Source: Volucribacter psittacicida | GTDB lineage: Bacteria; Pseudomonadota; Gammaproteobacteria; Enterobacterales; Pasteurellaceae | Length of the DNA: 64,000 nt | Assembly (NCBI RefSeq): GCF_004339025.1 | Contig: NZ_SMFT01000004.1 | Location: 1 to 64,000 of the forward strand | Direction of reading: 5' to 3' | Shown here: in pieces, positions 1 to 10,140 of the stretch | How positions within the stretch are numbered: position 1 is the stretch's first letter | Layout: each line of letters begins with the position of its first letter | Notes under the pieces: model-generated | Database searches by the model: none | What the model saw: only the letters and a program-made list of their open reading frames with translations | Told to the model about the DNA's origin: nothing | Translations under genes and position numbers: made by a program

Positions 1-174
1 GAATGCGAGTTTCGGTTTAACTTTGGGACACCTTCTCAGCAACTTAAAATCTTGAGAAAATGGTGTGGAATTTAAGGCTAATCTACTTCAGCCCCTTAAA
101 ATAAGACAAAACGGCACGCCAATAAAATCAAGCAAAACAACTATAACAATATCGCCAAAAAATCTTAAAAACAC

Positions 175-184
175 ACCGCACTTT
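175..184 (-). repeat. DNA uptake signal sequence in the left intergenic stretch
   Basis: The + strand reads ACCGCACTTT, the complement of the Haemophilus-type uptake word AAAGTGCGGT. The stretch from 1 to about 200, downstream of lpxM, shows no convincing gene; the short reading frame crossing it runs into the antisense of lpxM. Other copies of the word seen in the window include 11186, 14203, 20990, 26702, 29337, 36301, 43432, 44816 and 46821. Confidence 0.75.
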
Positions 185-200
185 TTATCTCGCACTTGTC

Positions 201-1151
201 TTAACGATAAATATCCTCATTATCTTTACGAGTTTTTAATAGGCGTAAGATCCAAACATATTGTTCAGGCGTTGGGGTGACGAAAGATTCTATTTCTTCA
301 TTCATTGCTCGGGCGGATTGTTCAGGATCATCACTTAATGTCATCGCTGGGTGGATTTCTATTTCATATTTGCCGCGATGTGCGTTATAGCGTGGGAACA
401 TAGGGATTACCACTGCTTTGGCTAATTTTGCCATTTTATTTAAACCCGGTAAGGTGGCTTTATAGGTGGCAAAAAAATCCGCATAAACGCTGAGTTCTGA
501 GCCATAATCTTCATCAGGTAGGTAATAGCCCATATTGCCTTGTTTTACTGAAAGTAAAAAAGGTTTTATGCCGTTTTGTCTGGCGTGCATTTTGCCGCCA
601 AAACGCTCTCGAGTAATTGTCCATAGCCAATCCACCAATGGATTGCGATGCGGGTTATACATGGCGGTCATTGGCATACCATGGGTATGCAAAATAATGC
701 CTGAGGCGTCAATCGCCCAGCCATGTGGGACTAAAAGAATGACATTTTTTCCCTCTGCTTTGGCTTGATGAATATGCTCTAAACCAATAAACTCGCTACG
801 TTGATTGAGATGCTGTTGAGAACGTAAAGCGATTTCGCCGATACCTAGCATTACTTGGCTAGTAATCACAAACATTTCATCGATCACTTGTTCACGTTGT
901 TGTTCTGTCCATTGTGGAAAGCAATATTGTAAATTTACTCTGGCACGATGGCGTTGTTTTTTGGCTCTATGAGCAATGATTAATCCGATTTTTCTGGCAA
1001 ATTTATCACGCCAGCGAAAAGGGATAAAAGCAAGAATAAACAAAAGGAAAATACCGAGCCAAATCCCCCAATATTTGGGTAATAAAAATGACCATAAAAA
1101 TTTGGGATCATAACCGACTCTGGCGGTTAAACGGATATGCTGTTCACTCAT
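201..1151 (-). CDS. lpxM: Lipid A myristoyl/lauroyl acyltransferase LpxM (MsbB)
   Basis: Late acyltransferase that adds a secondary acyl chain to Kdo2-lipid A at the inner membrane. The protein (316 aa from the chosen start) has an N-terminal membrane anchor around residues 25-45, the HX4D catalytic motif (HGWAID) near residue 145, and the family-typical runs RFGG-HAR-GIKPF and DFFATYKATLP. It ends in the LpxM-like EQY-WILRLLKTRK. An in-frame ATG at 1178 would overlap the upstream TSUP gene. ATG 1151 lies just past that gene's stop and gives the usual length, so I chose it. It is the last gene of the leftward run aroC-mepA-yfcA-lpxM, the order known in H. influenzae. Confidence 0.93.
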   Translation of the reverse strand: MSEQHIRLTARVGYDPKFLWSFLLPKYWGIWLGIFLLFILAFIPFRWRDKFARKIGLIIAHRAKKQRHRARVNLQYCFPQWTEQQREQVIDEMFVITSQVMLGIGEIALRSQQHLNQRSEFIGLEHIHQAKAEGKNVILLVPHGWAIDASGIILHTHGMPMTAMYNPHRNPLVDWLWTITRERFGGKMHARQNGIKPFLLSVKQGNMGYYLPDEDYGSELSVYADFFATYKATLPGLNKMAKLAKAVVIPMFPRYNAHRGKYEIEIHPAMTLSDDPEQSARAMNEEIESFVTPTPEQYVWILRLLKTRKDNEDIYR

Positions 1152-1155
1152 ACAA

Positions 1156-1920
1156 TTAACTAAACCAACCTTGTTCATAAATCATTTTACTTGCCATAAT
1201 CAAGGACATCAGGACAACCATAGGGCGAATTAACTTTTTACCTTTGCTTAAGACCATTTTTGCCCCCATATTTGCACCAATAAACTGCCCTAACATCATA
1301 ATCAATCCTAATGACCAAACAATATGCCCACCGAGGATAAAGAATAATAATGAGGCAAAATTAGAGGTAAAATTCAAGACTTTAGCGTGAGCAGTGGCTT
1401 TGGTTAAATTGAAACCGAGCAAACTGATAAAAGCAAGACTAAAGAAAGATCCTGTTCCCGGTCCAAAAAAACCGTCATAAAATCCAATCCCTAACCCCGC
1501 CGTCAAAGCAAAGCCTAAATAAGACACCCGTTGTTGGCGATCTACTTCGCCTAATTGGGGGCTAAATAAAAAATATAAGCCAATAATGATGATAAGTATC
1601 GGAAGAATATTTTTTAACAGAGAGGCATTAAGGTTTTGAATTAAAATTGTGCCAATCACTGCGCCAATAAAGGTAAAAGCAATCAGTATTCCTACTTCAC
1701 GCAATTTGACCGCACGCTGACGAATAAAATATAAACTTGCCGAAAATGAACCGCCACAGGCTTGTAGCTTATTTGTTCCCAAGGCTAACGCAGGCGAAAG
1801 TCCAATAGACATTAACACAGGGATTGTAATTAAGCCTCCGCCCCCTGCAATCGCATCAATAAAGCCTGCCAGCATTGCGACGGCAAACAATAATAAGAGT
1901 ATTTCAATACTGATTTCCAT
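1156..1920 (-). CDS. yfcA: TauE/SafE (TSUP) family membrane permease, YfcA-like
   Basis: Predicted multi-pass inner-membrane transporter of the TSUP family, whose members move sulfite, sulfonates or similar anions; the substrate of YfcA itself is unknown. It shows the family signatures LAGFIDAIAGGGGLITIP near the N-terminus, TNKLQACGG, GFYDGFFGPGTGSF in the middle and KLIRP near the end, with about eight hydrophobic segments. ATG 1920 follows the mepA stop by two bases. An ATG at 1935 is also in frame and would overlap mepA, but the 1920 start matches the E. coli YfcA N-terminus better (MEI-like). It is probably translated together with mepA. Confidence 0.88.
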   Translation of the reverse strand: MEISIEILLLLFAVAMLAGFIDAIAGGGGLITIPVLMSIGLSPALALGTNKLQACGGSFSASLYFIRQRAVKLREVGILIAFTFIGAVIGTILIQNLNASLLKNILPILIIIIGLYFLFSPQLGEVDRQQRVSYLGFALTAGLGIGFYDGFFGPGTGSFFSLAFISLLGFNLTKATAHAKVLNFTSNFASLLFFILGGHIVWSLGLIMMLGQFIGANMGAKMVLSKGKKLIRPMVVLMSLIMASKMIYEQGWFS

Positions 1921-1922
1921 TG

Positions 1923-2786
1923 CTATTCTAACCATTCACTACGATTAGGGGCTGATCTAATCTGTTGACATAGAATAGGCTCAGGCGGTATGGTTTTTGG
2001 CTTGCTTGGTGTGGCTGAGGGTTTTGCTGGTTCAAACCAAGAATACAATTCTGCGCCACAACCCTCTCCAGCAGGAACTGGAGCTTGATTCTCACAATAA
2101 GTCGCACCTTTAGGACAAGTTAAACGCACATGGAAATGGGAATCATGCCCAAACCAAGGACGAATTTTTTGTAACCAACGCCGATCCCCTTGTACCGTTT
2201 GGCATAGCTTCACTTTAATGGCTGGATTAACAAAGATACGGCTCACTTGCGGATCTTGAGCGGCAAGTTGGATCAGTTTACGATGATTGTCGTTCCAAAC
2301 CTTATCATCAACCCGCTGTGCCTTACGATTAACCACTAATAATCCTTTTCCATCAGAATTTAAGGCATCTTTCGCCGACATTTTTCCCATTCGCAACCAA
2401 ATATCCGCATCAAGTCCCATTTGATGGCTAGCGTGCCCTGTTAAAAAGCGTCCACCGCCCGGCATCGCAATATCGCCCACCAACATTTCAGGTAGTCCTG
2501 CTTGTTTGACTTTTTTGCCTAAACGTTGCAAGTAAGCAATCATATCTGGATGCCCATAATAACGGTTACGATTGAGGCGAATGACTTGATAGCCTTCGCC
2601 CTCGGAGGGAAGTGCTACTGCCCCAATTAAGCACCCATTAGAATAGCCCCCAATCGGCTGCGGATCGCCTGGAATCGGACGTTTCACTTTTTGCCAATCC
2701 TGTGGCGAGGCTTGTGAATTTAATGGCATAAAAAACAGCGATAAGCCCAATACTACCCAAAGGCTTATCCACAGATTCTTTGTCAT
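1923..2786 (-). CDS. mepA: Penicillin-insensitive murein DD-endopeptidase MepA
   Basis: Periplasmic zinc metallopeptidase (family M74/LAS) that cuts D-Ala-mDAP cross-links in peptidoglycan. A signal peptide covers residues 1-26, with likely cleavage after SQA. The zinc ligands are visible in GHASHQMGLDADIW (about residues 115-128) and in HDSHFHVRL (about residue 213). The four-cysteine pattern typical of MepA is present (CLIGAV, KLCQ, LTCPKG, CENQ). At 287 aa it is slightly longer than E. coli MepA, with a proline-rich tail. It follows aroC by about 27 bases, as in many gamma-proteobacteria. Confidence 0.95.
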   Translation of the reverse strand: MTKNLWISLWVVLGLSLFFMPLNSQASPQDWQKVKRPIPGDPQPIGGYSNGCLIGAVALPSEGEGYQVIRLNRNRYYGHPDMIAYLQRLGKKVKQAGLPEMLVGDIAMPGGGRFLTGHASHQMGLDADIWLRMGKMSAKDALNSDGKGLLVVNRKAQRVDDKVWNDNHRKLIQLAAQDPQVSRIFVNPAIKVKLCQTVQGDRRWLQKIRPWFGHDSHFHVRLTCPKGATYCENQAPVPAGEGCGAELYSWFEPAKPSATPSKPKTIPPEPILCQQIRSAPNRSEWLE

Positions 2787-2813
2787 ACTTGTTCCTTTCT
2801 CTTCAATCCGCCA

Positions 2814-3887
2814 TTATTTGCACTGTGCTTTAAAACGCAATAAATGATCCAATAGTACGATAGCTACCATTGCTTCAGCGATAGGTACCGCACGAATACC
2901 CACGCAAGGATCATGGCGTCCTTTGGTAACCACTTCCACTTCTTCCCCTTGCAAATTTAAGGTTTTTCCTGCAATAGTAATACTGGAAGTAGGTTTTAAC
3001 GCAATGGTTGCGATAATAGGTTGCCCTGAACTAATGCCCCCTAAAATACCGCCAGCATGGTTAGAACAAAAGCCTTGTTTATTCATTTCATCACGATGTT
3101 CTGTGCCTTTTTGGCTGACAACCGCAAAACCATCACCAATTTCTACCCCTTTTACCGCATTAATGCCCATTAAGGCATGGGCAAGATCCGCATCTAAGCG
3201 ATCAAAAACAGGCTCGCCTAATCCTGCTGGCACATTTTCGGCAATCACCGTTAATTTTGCCCCCACAGAATTCCCTTCTTTTTTGAGCTGGCGAATTAAT
3301 TCATCAAATTTTTCCACCGCACTTAGATCAGGACAGAAAAAAGGATTGCTATTAACCTGTTGCCAATCTATTTGCTCAATGTTTTGTGGTGCAATTTGAA
3401 TATCGCCGATTTGTGCTAAAAAGCCTCGTACTTCAATGCCAAATTGTTCACGCAAATATTTTTTAGCAATGGCACCAGCTGCCACACGCATTGCGGTTTC
3501 TCTCGCCGAAGAACGTCCGCCGCCACGATAATCACGAATACCATATTTTTGTTGATAGGTAAAATCCGCGTGCCCGGGGCGAAAACGATCTTTAATCTCG
3601 TTATAATCTTGCGAACGCTGATCGCCATTTTTAATTAATAAACCGATACTGGTACCTGTGGTTTTTCCCTCAAACACGCCTGATAAAATTTGTACTTGGT
3701 CATCTTCTCGGCGAGCCGTGGTATAACGTGATGTCCCCGGTTTACGGCGATCTAAATCAGGCTGAATATCTTGCTCTGACAATGCCATATTCGGCGGTAC
3801 ACCGTCCACAATACAACCTAACGCAAGCCCATGAGATTCGCCAAAAGTGGTAACACGAAAAAGTTGTCCTATGCTATTTCCTGCCAT
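2814..3887 (-). CDS. aroC: Chorismate synthase AroC
   Basis: Last step of the shikimate pathway: EPSP to chorismate, using reduced FMN. The 357-aa protein has the three family signatures: [17 protein letters not shown] near the N-terminus, the RPGHADFTY...[10 protein letters not shown] block at about residues 104-132, and [12 protein letters not shown] near the C-terminus. The length is normal and the N-terminal [20 protein letters not shown] is the conserved start. It sits between mscK and mepA, likely in one transcript; aroC follows the mscK-like gene order known from Haemophilus. Confidence 0.98.
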   Translation of the reverse strand: MAGNSIGQLFRVTTFGESHGLALGCIVDGVPPNMALSEQDIQPDLDRRKPGTSRYTTARREDDQVQILSGVFEGKTTGTSIGLLIKNGDQRSQDYNEIKDRFRPGHADFTYQQKYGIRDYRGGGRSSARETAMRVAAGAIAKKYLREQFGIEVRGFLAQIGDIQIAPQNIEQIDWQQVNSNPFFCPDLSAVEKFDELIRQLKKEGNSVGAKLTVIAENVPAGLGEPVFDRLDADLAHALMGINAVKGVEIGDGFAVVSQKGTEHRDEMNKQGFCSNHAGGILGGISSGQPIIATIALKPTSSITIAGKTLNLQGEEVEVVTKGRHDPCVGIRAVPIAEAMVAIVLLDHLLRFKAQCK

Positions 3888-3896
3888 AATTGTTCC

Positions 3897-6800
3897 TTAT
3901 TGTTTAAATAGTTGATGAGGTTGGTTATCCTCTGATAATTCTTGATTACGAATATTAACATTGAGCTGATTAAATGCAATCTCAATATGGTTAAGGTTAA
4001 ATAATTGATTAATACGATAATTTAAGAAATTGGTCATTGGTACACGATCATCGATAGTCGGTACATGTACTAATAATTCATATTCTAAACCATGTTCACC
4101 AAAGTTTAAGAAATTCACTTGCGGTGCTGGCGTATCTAACACTTTTGGGGCTTCTTGGGCAGATTGTAGCAAGAGTTTATGCACAAGATCTAAATCTGAG
4201 CCATAAGCCACGCTTAAATGAATGACCAATCTTGTCATACTGTTTGATAATGTCCAGTTAATGAAGCGTTCGGTAACAAAAGACTGGTTAGGTAATACCA
4301 CATCTTTATCATCAGAATCAAGCAAAGTGGTGGAACGCAAACGAATTTTGGTGACTACGCCCGTAAATTGTCCTACGGTAACCTTATCGCCAACTCGGAT
4401 CGGGCGTTCAAATAAAAGAATGATACCAGACACAAAACTGCCAAAAATTTCTCTTACACCAAAGCCAAGCCCCACCGAAAGTGCGGTAAATAACCATTGT
4501 AATTTATTCCAAGACAAACCAAGGTTAGTAAACGACCAAATTAAGCCAATCACAATAATACAATAGCTTAATAATGACGTGATCGTATGCGGTGTTCCTT
4601 GCGAAAAGCGTCCTCGAGAAAAAATTAACACTTCCAAAATGCCTTTTAAATTGCGTACTAACATATACATTGCTAGCAACACAAGCATCGCACGCATTAA
4701 GTTTAGTAAGGTTATGGAGTTTGCCACCGTTCCTTTCGCCGTGGTTTCAATGCTTTCCCATAAAATCACGCCGTCTAAATAATAAGCCACACTGAATAGA
4801 TCCGACCATACGGCATAAAAAGCTAAAATTAATACTACCCAAGCAATAAGATCCGCCATACGAAAAATTTGTTGGTTGACGGTGGCAATTTTAATGCTTT
4901 TTTCCGCTACATCGGCTTCAGTAATGGCTTTATCTTCACCCACTTCTAATTGCTGACGAATATCCTCACGCCGTTTTTGTAAACGCCGATATGCCATACG
5001 TCTTGAGGACACAGATAAAAAGCGGTAAACAATTTGCCGCCCAAAAATCCAAATGACCACCACCATATAGCTTTCAAATAAATATTTAATCAATTCAACG
5101 GCGGTATAATAATAGCCTAATACCACCAACACGATTAAACTACTTGGGGTTAAAAACAGTACAAATTTGACTAAGCGTAATAGTTTGGTGCTACGAATTT
5201 CGCCCGTTTCTGTCACCGTATTTTCATAACGGTTAATGGCTTTGGTCAGCAAAGGTAATATCACAAATTGACAGAGAATTAATGCCACAATTAACATCAC
5301 TTGCCCGATCACATCGCGGCTAAAATCAATTTGTTGTAAATAAGAAAAAATAAATGAACCAAAAATCAATGAAATCACTAAAATGGATTTTTTGATAACA
5401 ATACGGAAAATTTCATTACTGCCCTGTGGCATACCAAAATGGCGATAGGCTAAGCCGTTGGGACGCAATAAGGACAAAATAGTAGCAAAAAACAACCAAT
5501 AGCCAGCTAAAAAACACGCCCATTTCCAACCAGCATAAAGATTTTGAAAAATCACATAAGTGGCTAAACTCGCCACAGAAACAAAAATCAGGGTACTCGG
5601 TAACGCTAAAACCACTGTCCAAAACAAGGCTTCTGGCGTATGCCAGTGGCTATCCCGTTTTAAGGTATTCACTTGCTCCGCTAAACTGGTAAGGCGTTTT
5701 TTAATGCTTGGTTTTTTATAAATAATCAGGCTATAGCCCGCCAAGGCAATCAAAATAAATAAGCCAAGGGGAATAATATTTTCCGTTAAGCTAGCAAGAT
5801 TAATATGTCTTGCCAGCTCGCCAATCTCCGCAATCGCTAGGCGAGGAAAAGATTCCAACCAATCAAGATCAATGGGATTATTACTGGCGACCCAAAAACT
5901 TTGCTGACGTAATTTACTCTGTAAGGTATCGCTAATGGATAAAACTTCTTGTTGATTTAACTCAATGGTAATGGCTAAATTTAATTGATTATTCAATAAC
6001 TTAATTAAATCGTTAAGAATTTTATAACGCTCTTGCAGAATTTTTTCTAATTCTGACCGCACTTTTTCATCAAATTGCACTTTGTAAGTATGTTCTAACT
6101 CGGCAATATAGCTGTCCGTATTATAAATATGCTCACGAATTTCTGTGGTATCAAAAATCTGTACCCGTAATTCGCCAATGGTTTTGGATAAGCCTTTGAT
6201 CATTTGATCTTGGGGTAAGGCTTGTTTTTGTTTGTTAATAATTCTTGATAGCACTAATGTCCCTTGCAAGGCACTAATTTGTTCTTCAATATTGCGTTGC
6301 ATTTGGCGTAAATTATCCAACACATTGGTAATGCGAAGATCATCTTGCGATAAGGCATTCATTTGTGCGGTATTTTGTAACAAAATCTGAGAAAAGCGGG
6401 TATTTAAGGCAAGCTCTTGCACAATCACTGGATTATCCGCATTGGTATTTTGCTCTAATTCGGTGGCTTGTTGCACCTGTTTACGGGACTCTTGCAAATG
6501 TTTAGCATTAATGGCTTGCTGTAAATTGGCTAATTGTGCTTGTAGCTGTTGTAAAGCTAGGGTATCTTCTTCGCTTTGAGATTCATATAATACCGTTAAA
6601 CTATCGTGTCCACGTAATAACATTTGATGATAACGGTTACTTAACTCGATTAATTCTTGTTCAAGTTCTAAGCGATGACGTAAAGCTTCCGTTTGCGGAC
6701 TGCTATCGGACGGAGAAAGGTTTAATAACTTGCTATTAATGGTTTGGCTTTGGGTAAGATTATCTTTTAACGCCATTTGCGAACGCTCTGGCACAGTGCT

Positions 6801-7229
6801 TTGTGATACCACTGTGGCATTCACTTCCGCTAAATCACTTTGTGCTTCTTGTACCTTTTGAAAGGTGGTTTCTAATTGGCTTTGTAGACTGGTTAAAGAC
6901 TGGTTTTCTAATTCTTCAACAGATTGCACCGCACTTTGTTGGCGTAACTGGCGGACTTTATTTTGACTTTCTGCTAATAATTTTCCCGCATTGGCAATTT
7001 CATTTTCTAAGCGTTCATTAGCCTGCTTTTGTTGGTTAATTTTGCCAACTAATGATACTGCCTCTTCTAAATTTTGCACCATTAATTGATGTTCCGCCGA
7101 ACTGCTATTATCGGCTTTTGCCCCTTCTAATTGGGCACGAAGATCATCTAAGCTCGGTACGGCTGCCTGCACAAAGGTCGCCAAACCGAATAACAACATA
7201 ATATAAACGCCAATACGCCGTAATTTCAT
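3897..7229 (-). CDS. mscK: MscK/KefA-type mechanosensitive channel
   Basis: Large MscS-family channel (1110 aa; E. coli MscK is about 1120). A signal peptide covers residues 1-22. A long periplasmic coiled-coil (MscS porin) domain spans about residues 25-480 and is rich in Gln, Leu and Glu. A transmembrane block follows at about 490-900. The MscS core is at about 900-1090, with LSVGLGFGVREIFGSFVSG and FERPIRVGDKVTV marking the pore helix and beta domain. These channels release solutes on hypo-osmotic shock; MscK is also gated by external K+. It lies between menE and aroC with 3-10 base gaps. Confidence 0.93.
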   Translation of the reverse strand: MKLRRIGVYIMLLFGLATFVQAAVPSLDDLRAQLEGAKADNSSSAEHQLMVQNLEEAVSLVGKINQQKQANERLENEIANAGKLLAESQNKVRQLRQQSAVQSVEELENQSLTSLQSQLETTFQKVQEAQSDLAEVNATVVSQSTVPERSQMALKDNLTQSQTINSKLLNLSPSDSSPQTEALRHRLELEQELIELSNRYHQMLLRGHDSLTVLYESQSEEDTLALQQLQAQLANLQQAINAKHLQESRKQVQQATELEQNTNADNPVIVQELALNTRFSQILLQNTAQMNALSQDDLRITNVLDNLRQMQRNIEEQISALQGTLVLSRIINKQKQALPQDQMIKGLSKTIGELRVQIFDTTEIREHIYNTDSYIAELEHTYKVQFDEKVRSELEKILQERYKILNDLIKLLNNQLNLAITIELNQQEVLSISDTLQSKLRQQSFWVASNNPIDLDWLESFPRLAIAEIGELARHINLASLTENIIPLGLFILIALAGYSLIIYKKPSIKKRLTSLAEQVNTLKRDSHWHTPEALFWTVVLALPSTLIFVSVASLATYVIFQNLYAGWKWACFLAGYWLFFATILSLLRPNGLAYRHFGMPQGSNEIFRIVIKKSILVISLIFGSFIFSYLQQIDFSRDVIGQVMLIVALILCQFVILPLLTKAINRYENTVTETGEIRSTKLLRLVKFVLFLTPSSLIVLVVLGYYYTAVELIKYLFESYMVVVIWIFGRQIVYRFLSVSSRRMAYRRLQKRREDIRQQLEVGEDKAITEADVAEKSIKIATVNQQIFRMADLIAWVVLILAFYAVWSDLFSVAYYLDGVILWESIETTAKGTVANSITLLNLMRAMLVLLAMYMLVRNLKGILEVLIFSRGRFSQGTPHTITSLLSYCIIVIGLIWSFTNLGLSWNKLQWLFTALSVGLGFGVREIFGSFVSGIILLFERPIRVGDKVTVGQFTGVVTKIRLRSTTLLDSDDKDVVLPNQSFVTERFINWTLSNSMTRLVIHLSVAYGSDLDLVHKLLLQSAQEAPKVLDTPAPQVNFLNFGEHGLEYELLVHVPTIDDRVPMTNFLNYRINQLFNLNHIEIAFNQLNVNIRNQELSEDNQPHQLFKQ

Positions 7230-7232
7230 AAA

Positions 7233-8585
7233 TTATTCTTTATCCCATATCTTAGCTAATTGCTGTTGTAACCCATAACGAGAAACCTTAATCCCTGATT
7301 GTGCTTGTTCTGGCAAGGGGAAATAAGCAATAGGTTGTTTAAATTTTTCCAGCCTATTGGACAACCAATGGGTCAATTTATTCACTTCATTTTGCGAAAA
7401 TTTCTGAGCAAATTCCACCATCGCCACAGGGCGTTGCCCAAACTCATTATCATTAACTGCAAGCACTACCGCTTGCTTTAAACCCTCATATTGTAACAAA
7501 ATCTTTTCAATTTCCTCAGGTTGAATATTCTCTCCCCCTGAAATAAACATATTATCCAATCGTCCAGCTATCACTAATTCATTGTCTTGCCAATATCCTC
7601 GATCCTTAGTTTGTAACCAACCTTGTTGATTGCATAAGGGGATAAGCTGTCCATTTTGCCAATACCCCAAGCCTAATCCCGCACCACGCAACCAAATTTC
7701 ACCATTGACCAAACAATATTCTCGCCCCGCTAAGGCTTGTCCGACCCCCGCCCTATCATCATAGCGTTTAGCAAATACTGTGGACGCCATTTCTGTCATA
7801 CCATAACCGCAGTAACAAGAAAAGCCTTGCTGTTCCGCTTGTTTAACCAAATTAAGCGGAATATGACTTCCCCCCAATAAAATATGTTGTTTTTGTTGAG
7901 ATTGAACAGGATTATCCGCTAAATAGGCTAACCAACGTTGTAATTGCGTAGGCACCAAAGAAAGATGCGTGGCTTGTGCCATTGCGGCATAAAGATTATC
8001 GCCCACTAACTGTAATCTTGCCCCCGTCAATAACCAACGCCAAATAATCCCTTGCCCTGAAACGTGAAATAATGGCAAAGAAAGTAACCAACAATGCTCC
8101 GCTTGAAACCCCATTAACTGGCAAACCCCTTGGGCATTAGCAAGATGATCGTCTATACGATGTGCAACCGCCTTAGGTTCCCCAGAAGATCCTGAGGTTA
8201 AAGTTAAGGTTAAAGCAACAAAGTCTTGCTGTGGTTCAACTTGTGTCAATGCTAAGCATTGCTGCTCAGACCAAAGCAATACTGCTTGATGATCTCGGCA
8301 AAGTTGCTGAATTTTACTGGCATTAAACGCAGGATTAAGCAACAACACTCGCCCACCAAGTTGCAACAAGGCACAATAAGCTAACAATAAATCAAGGCTA
8401 TTTTTGCCACATAGGGCTACCGTATGCCCTGCTTTAACCCCTTGCTGAACAAAACAAAAAGCGAATTGATCAATTCGCTCGGAAAAGGTTTGCCAAGTTA
8501 AATATTGTTGCTCAAATTGCAAAGCAATACGTTGAGCATAGTCAGGATCCTTGGCATATTGTTGCCATAAAAATTGACGATTCAT
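7233..8585 (-). CDS. menE: O-succinylbenzoate-CoA ligase MenE
   Basis: Acyl-CoA synthetase that activates o-succinylbenzoate for menaquinone synthesis. The 450-aa protein has the AMP-binding motif TLTSGSSGEPKAVAHR (about 128-143), CGYGMTEM (about 264) and the hinge motif GRLDNMFISGGENI (about 352). The C-terminal lysine region is present as GIKVSRYGL. It begins right after seqA (start ATG overlapping the spacing to the seqA stop), so the two are co-transcribed. The pairing of seqA and menE is as in Haemophilus; the other men genes are not in the window. Confidence 0.94.
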   Translation of the reverse strand: MNRQFLWQQYAKDPDYAQRIALQFEQQYLTWQTFSERIDQFAFCFVQQGVKAGHTVALCGKNSLDLLLAYCALLQLGGRVLLLNPAFNASKIQQLCRDHQAVLLWSEQQCLALTQVEPQQDFVALTLTLTSGSSGEPKAVAHRIDDHLANAQGVCQLMGFQAEHCWLLSLPLFHVSGQGIIWRWLLTGARLQLVGDNLYAAMAQATHLSLVPTQLQRWLAYLADNPVQSQQKQHILLGGSHIPLNLVKQAEQQGFSCYCGYGMTEMASTVFAKRYDDRAGVGQALAGREYCLVNGEIWLRGAGLGLGYWQNGQLIPLCNQQGWLQTKDRGYWQDNELVIAGRLDNMFISGGENIQPEEIEKILLQYEGLKQAVVLAVNDNEFGQRPVAMVEFAQKFSQNEVNKLTHWLSNRLEKFKQPIAYFPLPEQAQSGIKVSRYGLQQQLAKIWDKE

Positions 8586-9239
8586 TTAATTTGCAACAAA
8601 AAACGACCGCACTTCCTCAATTAAATCCTCAGGCAGTTGCATTGATTGCATCGCCCCCTCTAACATTAACATTTTTCGCCCACTGTTGGTGTTAGTAATA
8701 ACCCAATAAGGCGTATCTGGAATTTGTTTCGGCTTAGTATGATTACCTGCTGCCAACAACGTCGCTTCATCACGGGCAAAATATACTCGAGTGCGCCCCT
8801 GCAATGACTCGGTTGCTTGGGCAAAACTTTCAGGATGCGTACGATATAACACTTTAAGAATCGCTAAAAAACGTACAACGGCTTTATTTTCTTGCACAAA
8901 CTCCTCAGATTGTAATAAAGCTCGCACCTTGCTCACCACCTGCTGAATGGCTTGCTCCGATTGTTTTTTCACAGTGGGACGAAGGTTTTCTTTTTCCTCT
9001 TCCGCTAGCTTAACTGTTTGGCTCTCCCCTTTATTCGCAACCGATAATTCTAAAGGGGGCTGTGAGTTTTGTGGCGTTTCTAAAGGAACATTTTCACTCG
9101 TTTCAAGATTAGTTTGCGTGTTAGAAAGAGGATCAAGATCTAACAAACGGCGTAATATATCAGATGCACTTTCGCCAATAGATTGGGTTTTACTCGCAAT
9201 ATACTGATAAAGTTCTTCATCTACCTCGATAATTTTCAT
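8586..9239 (-). CDS. seqA: Negative modulator of replication initiation SeqA
   Basis: Binds hemimethylated GATC sites and sequesters oriC after firing. The 217-aa protein has the N-terminal oligomerisation segment (MKIIEVDEELYQYIASKTQSIGE) at residues 1-35, a Gln/Glu-rich linker to about 105, and the C-terminal DNA-binding domain with GRTRVYFARDEATLLAAGNHTKP and IPDTPYWVITNTNSGRK. The linker is longer than in E. coli SeqA (181 aa). It is divergent from the ybfF esterase (105-base gap), an arrangement shared with E. coli. Confidence 0.96.
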   Translation of the reverse strand: MKIIEVDEELYQYIASKTQSIGESASDILRRLLDLDPLSNTQTNLETSENVPLETPQNSQPPLELSVANKGESQTVKLAEEEKENLRPTVKKQSEQAIQQVVSKVRALLQSEEFVQENKAVVRFLAILKVLYRTHPESFAQATESLQGRTRVYFARDEATLLAAGNHTKPKQIPDTPYWVITNTNSGRKMLMLEGAMQSMQLPEDLIEEVRSFFVAN

Positions 9240-9343
9240 TGCTCTTTCCTCTTTATGTTATTTGGCTTGCTCGTTATAATGGTGCATTATACTGATTTCT
9301 TTTTCAATACACTATGCAAAGTGCATAAAATAACGGCAAAATA

Positions 9344-10117
9344 ATGAGCGAACAACAATTAAATTATCAATATCATCAACTTTCTCCCCAGCACCCCACC
9401 CTAGTCTTTTTACATGGCTTATTCGGCGATATGAACAATCTCGGTATTATTGCTAAAGGATTTAGTGAACAATACAACATTCTCCGTCTTGATCTGCGTA
9501 ATCATGGACAAAGTTTTCACAGTGATCAAATGAATTATTCCGTTATGGCACAGGATATTTATCAACTATTAGAAAAACTTAACCTTGAGAAAGTTAACCT
9601 AATTGGACATTCTATGGGCGGCAAAACCGCAATGCAATTTACCGCCCAATACCCAAATCGAGTAGAAAAACTGATCGTCATTGATATTGCCCCAATAGCC
9701 TATCAACAACAACGCCATAAAGAGGTATTCGCAGGCTTATTTGCGGTCAAACAAGCCCAAGTTAGCACTCGACAACAAGCTCGTCCCCTACTTGCTCAAC
9801 ATATCAAAGAGGAAAGCATTATCCAATTTATGCTCAAATCTTTCGATCCGCAGAGTATTGAAAAATTTCGTTTTAATTTGGCCGCACTTTATCAGCATTA
9901 TTCCACCTTAATGGATTGGCAACCTTGTCTGGTTAATCAGCCAACCTTATTTATCAAAGGCGGTAATTCGGACTATATCCAACTTAAAGATAAAGAAACC
10001 ATCTTAGCCCAATTTCCCCAAGCCCAATCCTTTACCATTAACGGCGCAGATCATTGGGTACATGCGGAAAAGCCTAATCAAGTCATAAAATCTATTGAAA
10101 GATTCTTATCCATTTAA
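9344..10117 (+). CDS. ybfF: Alpha/beta-hydrolase esterase YbfF
   Basis: Cytoplasmic alpha/beta-hydrolase fold esterase, known for acyl-CoA and short ester cleavage in vitro; physiological substrate uncertain. Catalytic elements: oxyanion motif LHGLFGD (about residue 23), nucleophile elbow GHSMGG with Ser (about 92), and the C-terminal histidine in GADHWVHAEKP. The 257-aa length is normal. It is divergent from seqA. Its 3' end faces the Slam-like gene tail to tail with only 23 bases between them, so the iron-acquisition locus was placed directly behind it. Confidence 0.92.
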   Translation: MSEQQLNYQYHQLSPQHPTLVFLHGLFGDMNNLGIIAKGFSEQYNILRLDLRNHGQSFHSDQMNYSVMAQDIYQLLEKLNLEKVNLIGHSMGGKTAMQFTAQYPNRVEKLIVIDIAPIAYQQQRHKEVFAGLFAVKQAQVSTRQQARPLLAQHIKEESIIQFMLKSFDPQSIEKFRFNLAALYQHYSTLMDWQPCLVNQPTLFIKGGNSDYIQLKDKETILAQFPQAQSFTINGADHWVHAEKPNQVIKSIERFLSI

Positions 10118-10140
10118 CAGATATCACTTTAATAAAATGA

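Noticed and set aside
65-280. 71-codon reading frame at the left end
   Set aside because: No RBS, low-complexity composition, and its second half is antisense to the end of lpxM.
2923-3399. 158-codon reading frame antisense to aroC
   Set aside because: A shadow of the aroC codons; no family resemblance and no RBS.
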